Positions 1 to 8,315 of a stretch of DNA of 26,750 nt are shown here, one piece after another (position 1 is the stretch's first letter; each line of letters starts with the position of its first letter). Source of the stretch: CAWDLX01 sp046728155 (GTDB lineage Bacteria; Actinomycetota; Actinomycetes; Mycobacteriales; Micromonosporaceae). Where the stretch lies: NCBI GenBank assembly GCA_046728155.1, contig JBKPDY010000081.1:1-26750 (forward strand), given 5' to 3'. A program made the translations under genes and the position numbers. The notes below the pieces were generated by a model. The model was not told the DNA's origin. It saw only the letters and a program-made list of their open reading frames with translations, and ran no database searches.

Positions 1-2
1 AC

Positions 3-1235
3 CGTCGACTGCTCGACGCCGAGGCCGCTGCGGGTGGCGGCCGCGAACGCGGCATCGACGCGGCGTGGGCCGAATGGCGGGAAGGCTTCGTGGCGGAAGA
101 GATCGACGCGTTCGCCCGTCGGCCGTTCGGCCATGCGGACGATGGCCGGCATCCGGGCGTGATCACGGGAGCCGACCTGGCCGCGTACGAGGCGCGCTAC
201 GAGACAACGGCCTCGCATCACTTCCGCGACGTGGTCGTACACAAGACCCAGGCGTGGGGACAGGGCCCGGTCATGCTGCAGCAACTGGCGTTGCTGGAGG
301 GCTTCGACGACACGGGGCTCGACCCGCGTACCGCGACCGGAATCCACCACGCCGTCGAGTCGACCAAGCTCGCCATGGCCGACCGCGAGGCGTGGTATGG
401 CGACGCCACGACGCCGCCACTCGCGGCACTGCTCGCGGAGGGATACACGCGGGCACGGCGGGAGCTCATCGCCGAGACAGCGAGCCTGGAACTTCGGCCG
501 GGAGCGCCGGATGGAGTCCCGCCGCGACTGCCGATGCACGTCGTCGCCGCGCTCGCGACGGGGATCTCCACAATGGAGGCAGCGCTGCCGCGGCCGCGCA
601 GCGGTCGCGGCGATCCGCTGGCCGGCACTAGCGAGTCGACAGGCGGGGGCCGCGGCGACACCTGCCAACTCGATGTCGTTGACCGGTGGCGGAACATGAT
701 CTCGGCTACACCGAGCGGCGGTTGGCTGCAGAGCTCGCCCGTGATCCCTACTCTCGGCTTCCCGCTCGGCAGCCGGCTGCAGATGTGCTGGCTGGAGGAG
801 GGCCTGTCGGCGAGCCTGTGTCCAGGCCGCAGGCCTCGCACCACGCTGAGTCCCACGATCATCTTCCGCGACGGAGAGGCCGTGGTGGCCTGCGGTACGC
901 CCGGTGGTGACCAGCAGGACCAGTGGCAACTGGTCATGCTGCTCAATCACCTGGTGCTCGGTCTCGATCTGCAGGAGTCGATCGAGGCACCGAGTTGGCA
1001 CACGAACGCGATACCCGATTCGTTCTACCCGCGGCTGGCCCGGTCGGGCGAGATAGTCGTCGAGAGCCGGCTCGGGACACCGGTCATCGAGGAACTTCGC
1101 CAACGTGGCCACCGGGTCGTTGTAGCCGACGGTTGGTCGCTCGGCCGCCTCGCGGCGGTCGGCCGCGACCCGCGGACCCGGCTGCTCACCGGGGCCGCCG
1201 ATCCCCGCGGATCCGGTTACGCCATGGGTCGCTGA
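3..1235 (+). CDS. Gamma-glutamyltransferase family protein (5' end outside window)
   Basis: This is the C-terminal 410 residues of a gamma-glutamyltransferase-like Ntn hydrolase; the frame is open from the first bases, so the true start lies upstream. The family self-cleaves before a Thr and transfers or hydrolyses gamma-glutamyl groups of glutathione-like substrates, usually outside the cytoplasm. The candidate nucleophile is the Thr at nt 660-662 in the context GDTCQLDVVD, which fits the family pattern of Thr followed by a strand ending in VVD. Downstream are the small-subunit features: SGGWLQSSPVIP, LSPTIIFRDGE and a GTPGGDQQ segment matching the glycine-rich oxyanion loop. The large-subunit end carries WGQGPVMLQQLALLEG and a run of charged residues after HHAVESTKLAMADR. 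It ends 72 nt before a convergent HAD gene. The family is secure, but the substrate is not. Some homologues act as cephalosporin acylases or on other amides. Confidence 0.9.
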   Translation, partial: RRLLDAEAAAGGGRERGIDAAWAEWREGFVAEEIDAFARRPFGHADDGRHPGVITGADLAAYEARYETTASHHFRDVVVHKTQAWGQGPVMLQQLALLEGFDDTGLDPRTATGIHHAVESTKLAMADREAWYGDATTPPLAALLAEGYTRARRELIAETASLELRPGAPDGVPPRLPMHVVAALATGISTMEAALPRPRSGRGDPLAGTSESTGGGRGDTCQLDVVDRWRNMISATPSGGWLQSSPVIPTLGFPLGSRLQMCWLEEGLSASLCPGRRPRTTLSPTIIFRDGEAVVACGTPGGDQQDQWQLVMLLNHLVLGLDLQESIEAPSWHTNAIPDSFYPRLARSGEIVVESRLGTPVIEELRQRGHRVVVADGWSLGRLAAVGRDPRTRLLTGAADPRGSGYAMGR

Positions 1236-1307
1236 TGGCGCGGCTCCGGGCGGCGGCTGCGCGGCGTGCCGGTGCGGTCGAAGAGCACCGAGTCTCACCT
1301 AGGGATC

Positions 1308-1970
1308 TCAGGCGAGGCGATCGATGTCGGCGGTGGCCAGCTCATCGAGGCTGTGCAGGGTGCGGGTGGCTTTGTCGGCAGCGTCGTCATCGAGCGGGTA
1401 CGCGGTGTGGGGCACGGCGATGACGGCCATCCCGGCCGCCGCCGCGGAACGCACGCCGTTGGAGGAGTCCTCGATCGCGACGCAGTGGGTCGGGTCGACG
1501 CCCAGACGCTCGGCCACGGCGAGGTATATGTCCGGTGCCGGTTTGCCGGTCTCGACATCTTCTGTGGACAGGACGACCTCGAACGCGTCACCGAGGCCGG
1601 CCGCGTCGAGGGCGGTCTTGATGAGCGGCAACGGTGACGAGCTGGCCAGTCCGAGCGGCCACCGCTCGCCCAGCCGGCTGACGGCCTCGGTGGCGCCGGG
1701 AATGAGCGGAACGTGGTTCGCGTATTCGCGGCTCATCCGGGCGACGACGTCGTTGGCGACCTGCCTCGGTGGACGGTCGACATGCAGCTCGTCACTGAGA
1801 TAGCGCGACCATTCGTCGGTACTCATGCCCATCAGGCGCCGCTGGGAGTCGGCCTGCCACGCCCCGCCGTGTTCGCCCACATACTCGCGGCGCACCCGCT
1901 CCCAGACCGGTTCGGAGTCGACGATCACGCCATCGAGATCGAAGATGACCGCATCCACCACACCGGTCAT
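1308..1970 (-). CDS. HAD-family phosphatase / beta-phosphoglucomutase-like
   Basis: A 220-residue HAD hydrolase of subclass IA. Motif I is FDLDGVIVDSE, with the nucleophile Asp at about residue 11 and the acid/base Asp at 13. Motif II is the Ser-rich LASSSP, motif III the Lys in TGKPAPDIY, and motif IV IEDSSNGVRSA. A helical cap lies between motifs I and II, as in beta-phosphoglucomutase and 2-deoxyglucose-6-phosphatase relatives, so a small sugar phosphate is the likely substrate. The ATG at 1970 is preferred because a GAGGAG run sits 9 nt upstream; a GTG at 1991 would add seven residues. It lies 42 nt downstream of the beta-helix lipoprotein gene on the same strand, so the two may be co-transcribed. 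The exact substrate cannot be read from the sequence. Confidence 0.9.
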   Translation of the reverse strand: MTGVVDAVIFDLDGVIVDSEPVWERVRREYVGEHGGAWQADSQRRLMGMSTDEWSRYLSDELHVDRPPRQVANDVVARMSREYANHVPLIPGATEAVSRLGERWPLGLASSSPLPLIKTALDAAGLGDAFEVVLSTEDVETGKPAPDIYLAVAERLGVDPTHCVAIEDSSNGVRSAAAAGMAVIAVPHTAYPLDDDAADKATRTLHSLDELATADIDRLA

Positions 1971-2012
1971 CCTGCCAGTCTCCTCCGCCACTGGCCCGTA
2001 GGACGCCGCTAC

Positions 2013-3209
2013 TCAGAAGAGTGTCGAGCTCGTGACCGTGGGCCGGTGCTGGCCAAGGAAGAAGATGCCGGGCAGGCCGGAGGTGTGGAAGCCGTCGTTC
2101 GGATTGTCTGTGAGCGTCGAGCGGTCGATCGTGAGGTTGCCGGTGCGGTCGTTACTGACGAAGAAGATCGCGCCGCCACCCTCGAACGCATGGTTGTTCG
2201 CGATGACGCTGCCGGCGATCCGCAACGTGAAGGTGTCGCCGTCGTTGTAGATGGCCCCGCCGCTGCCGCCGCCCGGGGTGCCGGGCCGGGCCGGGTTGGC
2301 CCCGCGCCCGATCGCCGAGTTGTACGTCATGACGCTGTTGAGCACGACCCACGACACGCCGATGCTGCTCAGTGCTCCGCCGTTGGAGCAGACCCCACCC
2401 TGCCCCGGGGCGCCGCCGAACGTACTGTCCACGATGTACACCGGCAGGCCGTGGTACTGGCTGAGGACGCGTATCGCGGCGCCACCGAGGTCGGGGCCGG
2501 TCGGGTCGCACCGGTTACGCAGGAACCGCGCGTTGACCACCTTGAATCGTCCACCCCGGACGAAGATGGCCCCACCTCCGCCGCCCTCGGTCATATCCCC
2601 GGTCGAGTCGCCGTCCACGAACGAGATGTTCTGCACGGTCAGCTGTGGGGTCTGCTGGTCCTGACAATGCGAGGTCGTCCAGCCCTGTGCGCGATCGCAC
2701 GTGTTCATGTAGAGGATCCGCCGCCGCCCGCCGCCGCTGAGAGTCACCAGGCCGCCGCCGTCGAGCACGATCGTGGGCCGCGCGTTGACCACCTTCGCTG
2801 TCGCCGTCAGCCTGATTGTCACCGGCGCCGGGCCACATGCGAACCTGATGATCCCGCCGGCCGCGACCGCGGCGACGACGGCGGCCGAGGTGCAGCTGAA
2901 CGGGGTGCCGGTGCCGACGACGCGGGTCGGGCGGGAGGTGTCGACCGCACGCGCCTCGGCGGGGACCGGCGCGCCGCCCTTCGGATTGCCGTAATGCGGC
3001 AGCGGTCTCGCTGGGGGCGCGGATCCCGGTCGGCCAGGCGTGGCGGGCGCCACCGGGCCGGTCGCGGGCGCCGGCGTGGTGTCCGTGATCGGCATGGTCG
3101 GTCCGCCGGGTGGCGAGGACCCGCAACCCGTTACCGCCGGCAGCACCGTCGCGCACAGGCCGATCGCGACGATACGGGCGGCACGCACGCGCTCGATGCT
3201 AGGCGCCAC
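2013..3209 (-). CDS. Secreted lipoprotein with right-handed parallel beta-helix repeats
   Basis: About 398 residues. The N-terminus has basic residues, a hydrophobic stretch (IVAIGLCATVLP) and a lipobox AVTGC with Cys at about residue 29, so the protein should be lipid-anchored on the outer face of the membrane. A Pro/Thr/Ala-rich linker follows. The rest is built of imperfect beta-helix coils with repeated GGAI motifs (GGGGGAIFVRGG, GGAAIRVL, SGGAIYNDGD, GGGAIFFVSN) and Asn/Asp/Ser turns, resembling polymorphic-outer-membrane or pectate-lyase-like folds. The segment CTSAAVVAAVAAGGIIRFACG matches the usual first coil of such proteins. GTG at 3209 is chosen as start; GTG at 3188 is an alternative that keeps a very short signal peptide. 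No lyase active-site pattern was identified, so function may be carbohydrate binding or cleavage, or surface adhesion. It is divergent from the antiporter gene. Confidence 0.8.
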   Translation of the reverse strand: MAPSIERVRAARIVAIGLCATVLPAVTGCGSSPPGGPTMPITDTTPAPATGPVAPATPGRPGSAPPARPLPHYGNPKGGAPVPAEARAVDTSRPTRVVGTGTPFSCTSAAVVAAVAAGGIIRFACGPAPVTIRLTATAKVVNARPTIVLDGGGLVTLSGGGRRRILYMNTCDRAQGWTTSHCQDQQTPQLTVQNISFVDGDSTGDMTEGGGGGAIFVRGGRFKVVNARFLRNRCDPTGPDLGGAAIRVLSQYHGLPVYIVDSTFGGAPGQGGVCSNGGALSSIGVSWVVLNSVMTYNSAIGRGANPARPGTPGGGSGGAIYNDGDTFTLRIAGSVIANNHAFEGGGAIFFVSNDRTGNLTIDRSTLTDNPNDGFHTSGLPGIFFLGQHRPTVTSSTLF

Positions 3210-3264
3210 GATCCGTACCCGCTGACCCGGCCACCAACCGGCCCCACCGGCCGGTACGGCTACC
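3210..3264. promoter_or_regulatory. Divergent intergenic region, lipoprotein / antiporter
   Basis: Only 55 bp separate the two divergent starts, so promoters for both genes must lie here or inside the neighbouring coding regions. The stretch contains a short inverted repeat, GGCCGG near the middle, but I see no convincing -35/-10 pair. Inference from gene orientation only. Confidence 0.35.
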
Positions 3265-4419
3265 GTGAGGCCGGTGAGCTTCGCGATGCTGGCGCTGATC
3301 GGCGTGGTGGCGCTGCTCGGTCCGTTGCTCGCGTTGCCGAAGCGCTGGCACCTTCCTGTCCTCGTGGGCGAGTTGGTGGCCGGGATCACGGTGGGACCAA
3401 CCGGATTCGATCTGCTCCGGCCGCAGGACCCGACGCTCACATTCCTCGCCCAAATCGGCTTCGCGCTGGTCATGTTCGTCGCCGGGTCGCGGGTCCCGGT
3501 GCGTGACCCGCGGTTGCGTCCCGCGCTGCGCGTGGGCCTGCTGCGGGCGCTGGCGGTCGGGGTGATCGCCGCACCGGTCGGTGCTCTGATCGCAGCCCTG
3601 TTCCACACTGGACATCCGGCGCTCTATGCCGTGCTCCTGGCCTCGTCGTCGGCGGCGCTGGTGTTGCCGGTCGTCGAAGCCGAGCGGCTGACCGGACCGG
3701 CGGCGGTGCAGATGCTGCCGCAGGTCGCGCTGGCTGATGCCGCGTGCATCGTGGCGCTGCCGCTCGTGATCGATCCCGCCCACGCCGGACGGGCCGCCCT
3801 CGGAGCAGTGGCGGTGTTGGGCGGCGCCATCATCCTCTACTTCGGCCTCGGGTACGTCGAACGGACGGGCCGGCGCAGGCAACTGCACAAGGTCTCCGAG
3901 GACCGCAAGTTCGCCCTGGAGCTGAGGATCAACCTGGTGCTGCTCTTCGCCCTCGCCGCTCTGGCGACGACCACACACGTTTCGGTCCTGTTGGCGGGAT
4001 TCGCCTTTGGCCTGGCCGTCGCGGCGATCGGCCCGCCGCGGCGTCTGGCACGTCAACTCTTCGCGCTCACCGAAGGCTTCCTCGGGCCGGTCTTCTTCGT
4101 CTGGCTGGGCGCGACGCTGGACCTGCATGACCTGGGTCGGCATCCGTCGTTCGTGGTGCTGGGACTGGTACTCGGTGGTGCGGCCGTGGCTGCCCACGTG
4201 GCGATGCGGGTAACCGGTCAACCCAGCGCGTACGGCGCAATCGCGGCAGCTCAGATGGGCGTACCCGTGGCAGCGGCGACGGTCGGTGCCCAGTTGCACG
4301 TGCTGGCGCCGGGCGAGCCGGCAGCCCTGATCCTCGGAGCGCTCGTCACCGTCGCCGGGGCCGTCGTCGCCGCCGGAATCGCCGTCCGGCAGGAGGCGGC
4401 CGTACAGTCCACGGCATGA
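3265..4419 (+). CDS. Cation:proton antiporter, CPA2/Kef-like membrane domain
   Basis: A 384-residue, strongly hydrophobic protein with about a dozen predicted membrane spans. It starts with ALIGVVALLGPLLA and has the Kef/NhaS-type segment LPVLVGELVAGITVGPTGFDLL, followed by FALVMFVAGSRV, which matches the conserved second and third helices of CPA2 exchangers. The paired helix ASSSAALVLPVVEA and PQVALADAACIVALPLVI correspond to the ion-binding core, with Asp in the latter. Such proteins exchange Na+ or K+ for H+ across the cytoplasmic membrane. There is no C-terminal RCK/TrkA-N domain, so ligand gating as in KefC is not expected. Start is GTG at 3265; GTG at 3274 is also possible. The stop overlaps the next start (ATGA), so the following methyltransferase is translationally coupled. 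Confidence 0.88.
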   Translation: MRPVSFAMLALIGVVALLGPLLALPKRWHLPVLVGELVAGITVGPTGFDLLRPQDPTLTFLAQIGFALVMFVAGSRVPVRDPRLRPALRVGLLRALAVGVIAAPVGALIAALFHTGHPALYAVLLASSSAALVLPVVEAERLTGPAAVQMLPQVALADAACIVALPLVIDPAHAGRAALGAVAVLGGAIILYFGLGYVERTGRRRQLHKVSEDRKFALELRINLVLLFALAALATTTHVSVLLAGFAFGLAVAAIGPPRRLARQLFALTEGFLGPVFFVWLGATLDLHDLGRHPSFVVLGLVLGGAAVAAHVAMRVTGQPSAYGAIAAAQMGVPVAAATVGAQLHVLAPGEPAALILGALVTVAGAVVAAGIAVRQEAAVQSTA

Positions 4420-5117
4420 CACCTGCCCGCTACGACGCCATAGCGGACTTCTACACCGAAGGCTGGACCGACTGGGCTGACGACCCGGCCAGTTCGTGCC
4501 TGCTCGACCTGCTGGGACCGGTCTCGGGTGAGCGGGTCCTGGATGTCGCATGTGGACACGGCCGGATCTCCCGCGCGCTGGCTCGCCGGGGTGCCAGCGT
4601 CGTCGCCGTCGACATATCCGCGGCGCTGCTCGCCCACGCGCAGCGGTTGCAAGCCGACGAGCCTCTCGATATTCGTTACGTCCAGGCCGACGCCTCCACA
4701 ATGGACTGGATGGACGAACGGGCGTTTTCAGCTGCGGTCTGCTCCTTCGGACTCTCCGATGTGGACAACCTCGACGGCTGCCTGGAATTGGTCGCGAACG
4801 CGCTGCGCCCGGGCGGCAGGTTCGTGTTTTCGATCCTGCACCCGTGCTTCCCCGGTGTCGGCGAGGCATCCGGCTCCTGGCCGACCGGAGGCGGTTACCA
4901 CGACGAGGTCTGGTGGATCGCCGACGGGGTGAACTCGCAGCTGCGCAGGCAGGTCGGCGCGAACCACCGCACCCTGTCCACGTATGTCAACCGGCTCCGA
5001 GCGTACGGGCTGATCATCGACAGGATCGGCGAACCGGAGCCGCAGGGGTCGTGGCGACAGCGGAACCCGCAGGCCGCGCGGTACCCCCTCTACCTCGTGG
5101 TCCGGTGCAGACTCTGA
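4416..5117 (+). CDS. Class I SAM-dependent methyltransferase
   Basis: A 233-residue methyltransferase. Motif I is VLDVACGHGRISRAL (SAM-binding Gly loop), the acidic end of beta-2 is VVAVDIS, and motif II is YVQADAS. SAAVCSFGLSDVDN matches the beta-4 region, and LRPGGRFVFSILHPCF is the motif III-type segment. This layout is that of UbiE/Coq5-type Methyltransf_11 enzymes. The ATG lies inside the stop codon of the antiporter gene (ATGA overlap), which indicates one transcript and coupled translation, though the functional link is unclear. Acceptor substrate unknown; small molecules are more likely than nucleic acid for this subfamily. Confidence 0.88.
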   Translation: MTPARYDAIADFYTEGWTDWADDPASSCLLDLLGPVSGERVLDVACGHGRISRALARRGASVVAVDISAALLAHAQRLQADEPLDIRYVQADASTMDWMDERAFSAAVCSFGLSDVDNLDGCLELVANALRPGGRFVFSILHPCFPGVGEASGSWPTGGGYHDEVWWIADGVNSQLRRQVGANHRTLSTYVNRLRAYGLIIDRIGEPEPQGSWRQRNPQAARYPLYLVVRCRL

Positions 5118-5465
5118 GTAGTCATCCGATTACTCGCATGTTCAGCCACCACTTAGTGCCATTCCCTGCATGCATTGAGTAGGCATAGGGCATCGACCGA
5201 CCACCCCCATGGAATCACTCGTAGTAGTGCGGTTAACGACGCTCCGTTAAGCGCGTTGACGGCGGGTGGGCATGACCCAGGTCACTGGCCTGCGGCTTAA
5301 CGAGCGTAGAGCTGACGTTTTGGCTGCTCAGAACTGTGGTCCAGGACACATGTGGAAATGACGGGCAAAGGCGATCTGGTTAGACTCACCATGCCGCTGG
5401 CGTCATCCCCCGGCGCATCGCCTGCTCGATCCGAGCGGGTGTCCCCGACCGAAAGAGCATTCATC
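5118..5465. other. 348-bp intergenic region before the C39-like peptidase gene
   Basis: No gene-like reading frame is seen here. It holds three copies of TTAACG (see the separate entry) and a TTGACG at 5256-5261 that could be a -35 element, though no good -10 follows at the right distance. A TAGACT at about 5383 fits a TAnnnT -10 and would give a leader of roughly 70 nt. I looked for the conserved blocks of the c-di-AMP riboswitch, common ahead of actinobacterial wall hydrolase genes, and did not find them. Confidence 0.4.
5233..5302. promoter_or_regulatory. TTAACG inverted repeat plus third copy, candidate operator
   Basis: TTAACG (5233-5238) and CGTTAA (5245-5250) form a perfect 6-bp inverted repeat with a 6-bp spacer. 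A further TTAACG lies at 5297-5302, and its context GCTTAACGAGCGT resembles the reverse complement of the right arm (GCTTAACGGAGCGT). The AT-rich cores stand out in high-GC DNA. This looks like a dimer-binding site upstream of the exported peptidase gene; the cognate regulator is unknown. Confidence 0.4.
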
Positions 5466-6275
5466 GTGAAGAGCATCTTCGGCCGATGGCTCCCGACCAT
5501 CGCTCTGACTTCGACCCGCAAAGCCGTGCTCGGCCTGGCCGGGGTTGTACTCGCCGGTGCTGCCGTCGTCGGTGCCACGCATGGCGCGACCACGGTAAAT
5601 GCCGCTCCGGCCGCGACAACCGGCGTCGTCGCTTCAGCCACAGTCGCCTCGGATCCGACGCAGGTCGCCGTCAAGCCGGCGGCTCCGGTCGCTCCGCCGG
5701 CCCCGGCCAAGCCAGCCGCCGCTCCGCCAGCGCCGGCCAAGCCGGCGGCGCCGCCCGCTCCGGCGAAGGAGAAGGCGCTGGGCTACGACTTCGCGCTGCA
5801 GCCGAACTACTACTACTGCGGCCCCGCCGCGACGCGCATCGCGCTCACGGCACTGGGACAGTGGCACACGTTCGACGAGCTGGCCGGCGAGATGGGAACG
5901 ACCGAGGACGGCACCGATTCGGCGTTCGACATCGCCCGCGCGCTGAACGCGAACCTGGGTGGCAACGTCTACCACACGGTCGAGATCCCGGGCCAGTCTG
6001 CGACGAAGGAGCAGATCGACAAGCTGCGATGGGACGTCGTGGCCGCCATCACGAGCAACCACCCGATCGTGGCTAACGTCGCCGGCGCAGCCATCGACCT
6101 GCATGGTGGCCAGCATTACTACCCGGGCCATTACGTGGCGATCGTCGGGTACGGCGAGCACGGGACCACCGTGAAGATCGCGGACCCAGCCGACATCGAC
6201 GCCAACGGCTCCTACTGGATGTCCACTGTGGACGCCGCCAACTGGATGGGCACGCACGGCTACGCGGTCAACTGA
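5466..6275 (+). CDS. Exported C39-like cysteine peptidase with Ala/Pro linker
   Basis: A 269-residue secreted protein. Residues about 19-38 form a hydrophobic signal segment, with AXA-type cleavage near NAAPAA. A low-complexity linker of APPAPAKPA units follows (about residues 70-102), typical of a wall-spanning tether. The catalytic domain is of the papain-like C39_2 type: Cys118 in NYYYCGPAATR, His222 in PGHYVAIVGYG and Asp240 in KIADPA form the expected triad. The GTG at 5466 is preferred, since it places the Arg/Lys-containing n-region just before the signal helix and has GAAAGAG about 8 nt upstream. An ATG at 5352 would add an atypical 38-residue tail. The gene stands alone behind a long regulatory gap and converges with the esterase gene. 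Likely acts outside the cell on peptides or peptidoglycan stems; substrate unknown. Confidence 0.85.
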   Translation: MKSIFGRWLPTIALTSTRKAVLGLAGVVLAGAAVVGATHGATTVNAAPAATTGVVASATVASDPTQVAVKPAAPVAPPAPAKPAAAPPAPAKPAAPPAPAKEKALGYDFALQPNYYYCGPAATRIALTALGQWHTFDELAGEMGTTEDGTDSAFDIARALNANLGGNVYHTVEIPGQSATKEQIDKLRWDVVAAITSNHPIVANVAGAAIDLHGGQHYYPGHYVAIVGYGEHGTTVKIADPADIDANGSYWMSTVDAANWMGTHGYAVN

Positions 6276-6319
6276 CCCATCCGTTCCCGGTGTCCGCGTG
6301 CCTTCGTGTTGCGCGCGGA

Positions 6320-7102
6320 TCAGATCGGTCGGACCGGCAGCCAGTTAACGATGTCACGGATGCCTGCGTCCCAGTACGCCCAGTCGTGTTCGCCCGGCCC
6401 GAAATCAACGGTCGTGGCGATGCCCCGGTCCCGGCACTCCGCGACGAAGCGCTCGTTCTCCGGCATCAATTCGTCGCCGGTACCGCAACAGACGTACAGC
6501 GGCGGCATCGCGGATGGGTCGGCCCTGGCGACGAGGGCGAGCAGGTCGTCGTCGGAGCCGGTGATGTCCCGGTCGCCGAAGAGCAGCTCGACCAGTCCGG
6601 GCCGGGTCCGGCGCCAGTCCTCGTTGAACTGGCGGGCGGCGAGGTCCAACGCTCCGGAGAGGCTCGCGGCGGCGCCGAACCGGTCCGGATGCCGCAGCGA
6701 CCAGCGCATCGCGCCGTACCCACCCATCGAGAGTCCGGCCACGAAGGTGTCCTCACGTTGCGTTGACACCCGGAAGAACGCCTCGACGATGGCGGGAAGC
6801 TCCTCACTGAGGAACGTCCAGTACCGGTTGCCCAGCGCCTCGTCGGTGTAGAAGCTGCGATGGACCTGCGGCATGATCACGGCGAGCCCCAACGGAGCTA
6901 CATAACGCTCGATCGATGTGTTGCGCACCCAGGCGGTGTCGTCGTCGCTGAGCCCGTGCAACAGGTACAGCACCGCCGGGTCGCCATCACCGGCGCGCGA
7001 TGTCAGGCCGATCTGGGTACTCGCCCGCTGGGGGAGCAGCACCGTCATCGAGGTGCAGAGACCGAGCACGTCGGAGAAGAAGTCACACCGAAGATGCGCC
7101 AT
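6320..7102 (-). CDS. Alpha/beta-hydrolase, esterase D / antigen 85-like
   Basis: A 260-residue serine esterase of the esterase-D/S-formylglutathione hydrolase/antigen-85 clan. Triad: Ser125 in GLSMGGYGAMRW, Asp210 in CGTGDELMPEN, His239 in GPGEHDWAYWD. The substrate-loop signature VLYLLHGLSDDDTAW and NRYWTFLSEELPAI are typical of this family. No signal peptide is seen, so it should be cytoplasmic, unlike mycolyltransferases. ATG at 7102 is chosen because it begins the conserved N-terminal strand (CDFFSDVLG); a TTG at 7144 would only add poorly conserved residues. It lies 106 nt downstream of the XRE gene on the same strand and may be read from the same promoter. Physiological ester unknown. 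Confidence 0.88.
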   Translation of the reverse strand: MAHLRCDFFSDVLGLCTSMTVLLPQRASTQIGLTSRAGDGDPAVLYLLHGLSDDDTAWVRNTSIERYVAPLGLAVIMPQVHRSFYTDEALGNRYWTFLSEELPAIVEAFFRVSTQREDTFVAGLSMGGYGAMRWSLRHPDRFGAAASLSGALDLAARQFNEDWRRTRPGLVELLFGDRDITGSDDDLLALVARADPSAMPPLYVCCGTGDELMPENERFVAECRDRGIATTVDFGPGEHDWAYWDAGIRDIVNWLPVRPI

Positions 7103-7208
7103 ACGGCCATACTCGTCGACGTGGGCAGAGCTGGCCGCCCTCAACCGCCCCCGACCGTCTCAGCGACCTCAATCGCCGCCGGCGCCCGAGCCCCGTGGGG
7201 AGCAGCGG

Positions 7209-8093
7209 CTAGCGGTCGAGTTCGGAAAGCATCTTGGCGATCGTGTCGGCGGTCCGGTCGGGCGGGTCGGCCTCGACGCAGAGCCGCTCCATCGCCTCGG
7301 CGTACAGGTCGAGGTCTTCCCTCTTGTCGAGGTAGAGCGCGCTGGTCAGCTGCTCGATGTAGACGATGTCCGGCAGGTCCCCTTCAGGGAAGCGGAGGAT
7401 CGTGAACGAGCCGCCCGCACCCGCGTGGCCGCCGACATCGAAGGGGAGGATCTGAATCCGCACATTGGGCAGGTCGGTGGCCTCGACCAGCGTCTGGAGC
7501 TGGGCCCGCAGTACCTGGTAGCCGCCGATCGGCCGGCGCAGCGCCGCCTCGTCGATCACGGCCCAGATCTGCGGAGGGTGCGCCCGACTCAGCACCTGCT
7601 GCCGCTTGAGACGCAGGTCAACCCGGCGCTCGACCTCTTGGGACGAGGCCCGGCCGTGACCCAGCGCGACGACGGCACGCGCGTACTCCCGGGTCTGCAG
7701 TAGGCCGGGGATGAACTGGACCTCGTACGTGCGGATGAGGTTCGCGGCCGCCTCAAGGCCCAGATAGAACTGGAACCAACCGGCGAGCACGTCGCCGTAC
7801 CGGTGCCACCAGCCCCGCGTGTTCGCTTCCCGGGCAAGCGCCAGCAAGCGGTCGCGCTCCTCGGTGTCGGTGACGCCATAGAGGCTCAGCAGATCGGCGA
7901 TGTCGCGTTCCTTGAAGCTGACCTTGCCGAGTTCCATCCGGCTGATCTTGGAGTCCGAGGATCTGATCTCCCAACCGGCGTCCTCGCGGGTGACCCCTTG
8001 TGCCTCCCGGAGCCGGCGCAAGTGGGCTCCCAGAAGCATGCGGAGCACGGTGGGCCCGCCTCCCGACCCGCCCTCCGGCGCAGCCGCCGTCAC
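7209..8093 (-). CDS. XRE-family helix-turn-helix regulator with DUF5753
   Basis: A 294-residue regulator. Residues about 20-80 form an XRE-type HTH (LLGAHLRRLREAQGVTREDAG, then SDSKISRMELGK as recognition helix). The rest, from about residue 100, is the DUF5753 ligand-like domain, recognised by VQFIPGLLQTREYARAVV, QIWAVIDEAALRRPIGG, NVRIQILPFDVGGHAG and DIVYIEQLTSALYLDK. These proteins occur almost only in Actinobacteria, usually next to a DUF397 gene, and family members (e.g. the WhiJ group) affect development and antibiotic production in Streptomyces. The GTG start at 8093 has a strong GGAGG 8-9 nt upstream. The partner DUF397 gene lies upstream on the same strand. It probably autoregulates; the 16-bp palindrome upstream of the pair is a candidate operator (inference). 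Confidence 0.93.
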   Translation of the reverse strand: MTAAAPEGGSGGGPTVLRMLLGAHLRRLREAQGVTREDAGWEIRSSDSKISRMELGKVSFKERDIADLLSLYGVTDTEERDRLLALAREANTRGWWHRYGDVLAGWFQFYLGLEAAANLIRTYEVQFIPGLLQTREYARAVVALGHGRASSQEVERRVDLRLKRQQVLSRAHPPQIWAVIDEAALRRPIGGYQVLRAQLQTLVEATDLPNVRIQILPFDVGGHAGAGGSFTILRFPEGDLPDIVYIEQLTSALYLDKREDLDLYAEAMERLCVEADPPDRTADTIAKMLSELDR

Positions 8094-8293
8094 CCGCTGA
8101 TCCTCCGATGCCTGAACCCGTGCTGAACTTGAGCCCCCCGTCGCCTGCGCGTAAGCATGCCACTACTTGGAGCACAGCGCAGCACGCCGATCGGCTCAAG
8201 CTCAGTTGTGTCACGTGGTTCCGGACCCTGTTCGGCCGGATGGCCCGGCGGGGAGACCGGGCCGATCCGACGAGACGATCGGCTCGTCTCCGA

Positions 8294-8315
8294 CCGGACG
8301 ATCGGGTCGTTCCGG
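8294..8315 (-). terminator. Hairpin directly after the DUF397 stop, candidate attenuator
   Basis: CCGGA (8294-8298) pairs with TCCGG (8311-8315), and CGA with TCG inside, with one bulged base. A second short hairpin follows at 8269-8288 (GACGAG/CTCGTC). The two are parts of an imperfect 23-bp tandem repeat (8275-8297 and 8298-8320, about 16 of 23 positions identical). The first stem begins at the base next to the TAG stop of the DUF397 gene, so it may reduce read-through into the XRE gene or stabilise the short mRNA. There is no U tract, so intrinsic termination is uncertain. Confidence 0.4.

Noticed and set aside
1236..1307. Terminator between convergent GGT and HAD genes
   Set aside because: The gap is GC-rich but I could not find a long, well-paired stem followed by a U tract.
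1713..3506. 597-residue open frame on the + strand
   Set aside because: It is antisense to the HAD and beta-helix genes, is rich in Arg/Asp/Gly without domains, and runs into the antiporter gene. High-GC shadow frame.
3199..4869. 556-residue open frame on the - strand
   Set aside because: It lies opposite the antiporter and methyltransferase genes and is composed of Arg/Gln/Pro-rich low-complexity sequence.
5118..5465. c-di-AMP (ydaO) riboswitch before a wall-associated hydrolase gene
   Set aside because: The gene type and gap length made it plausible, but the conserved purine blocks and pseudoknot segments are not visible.
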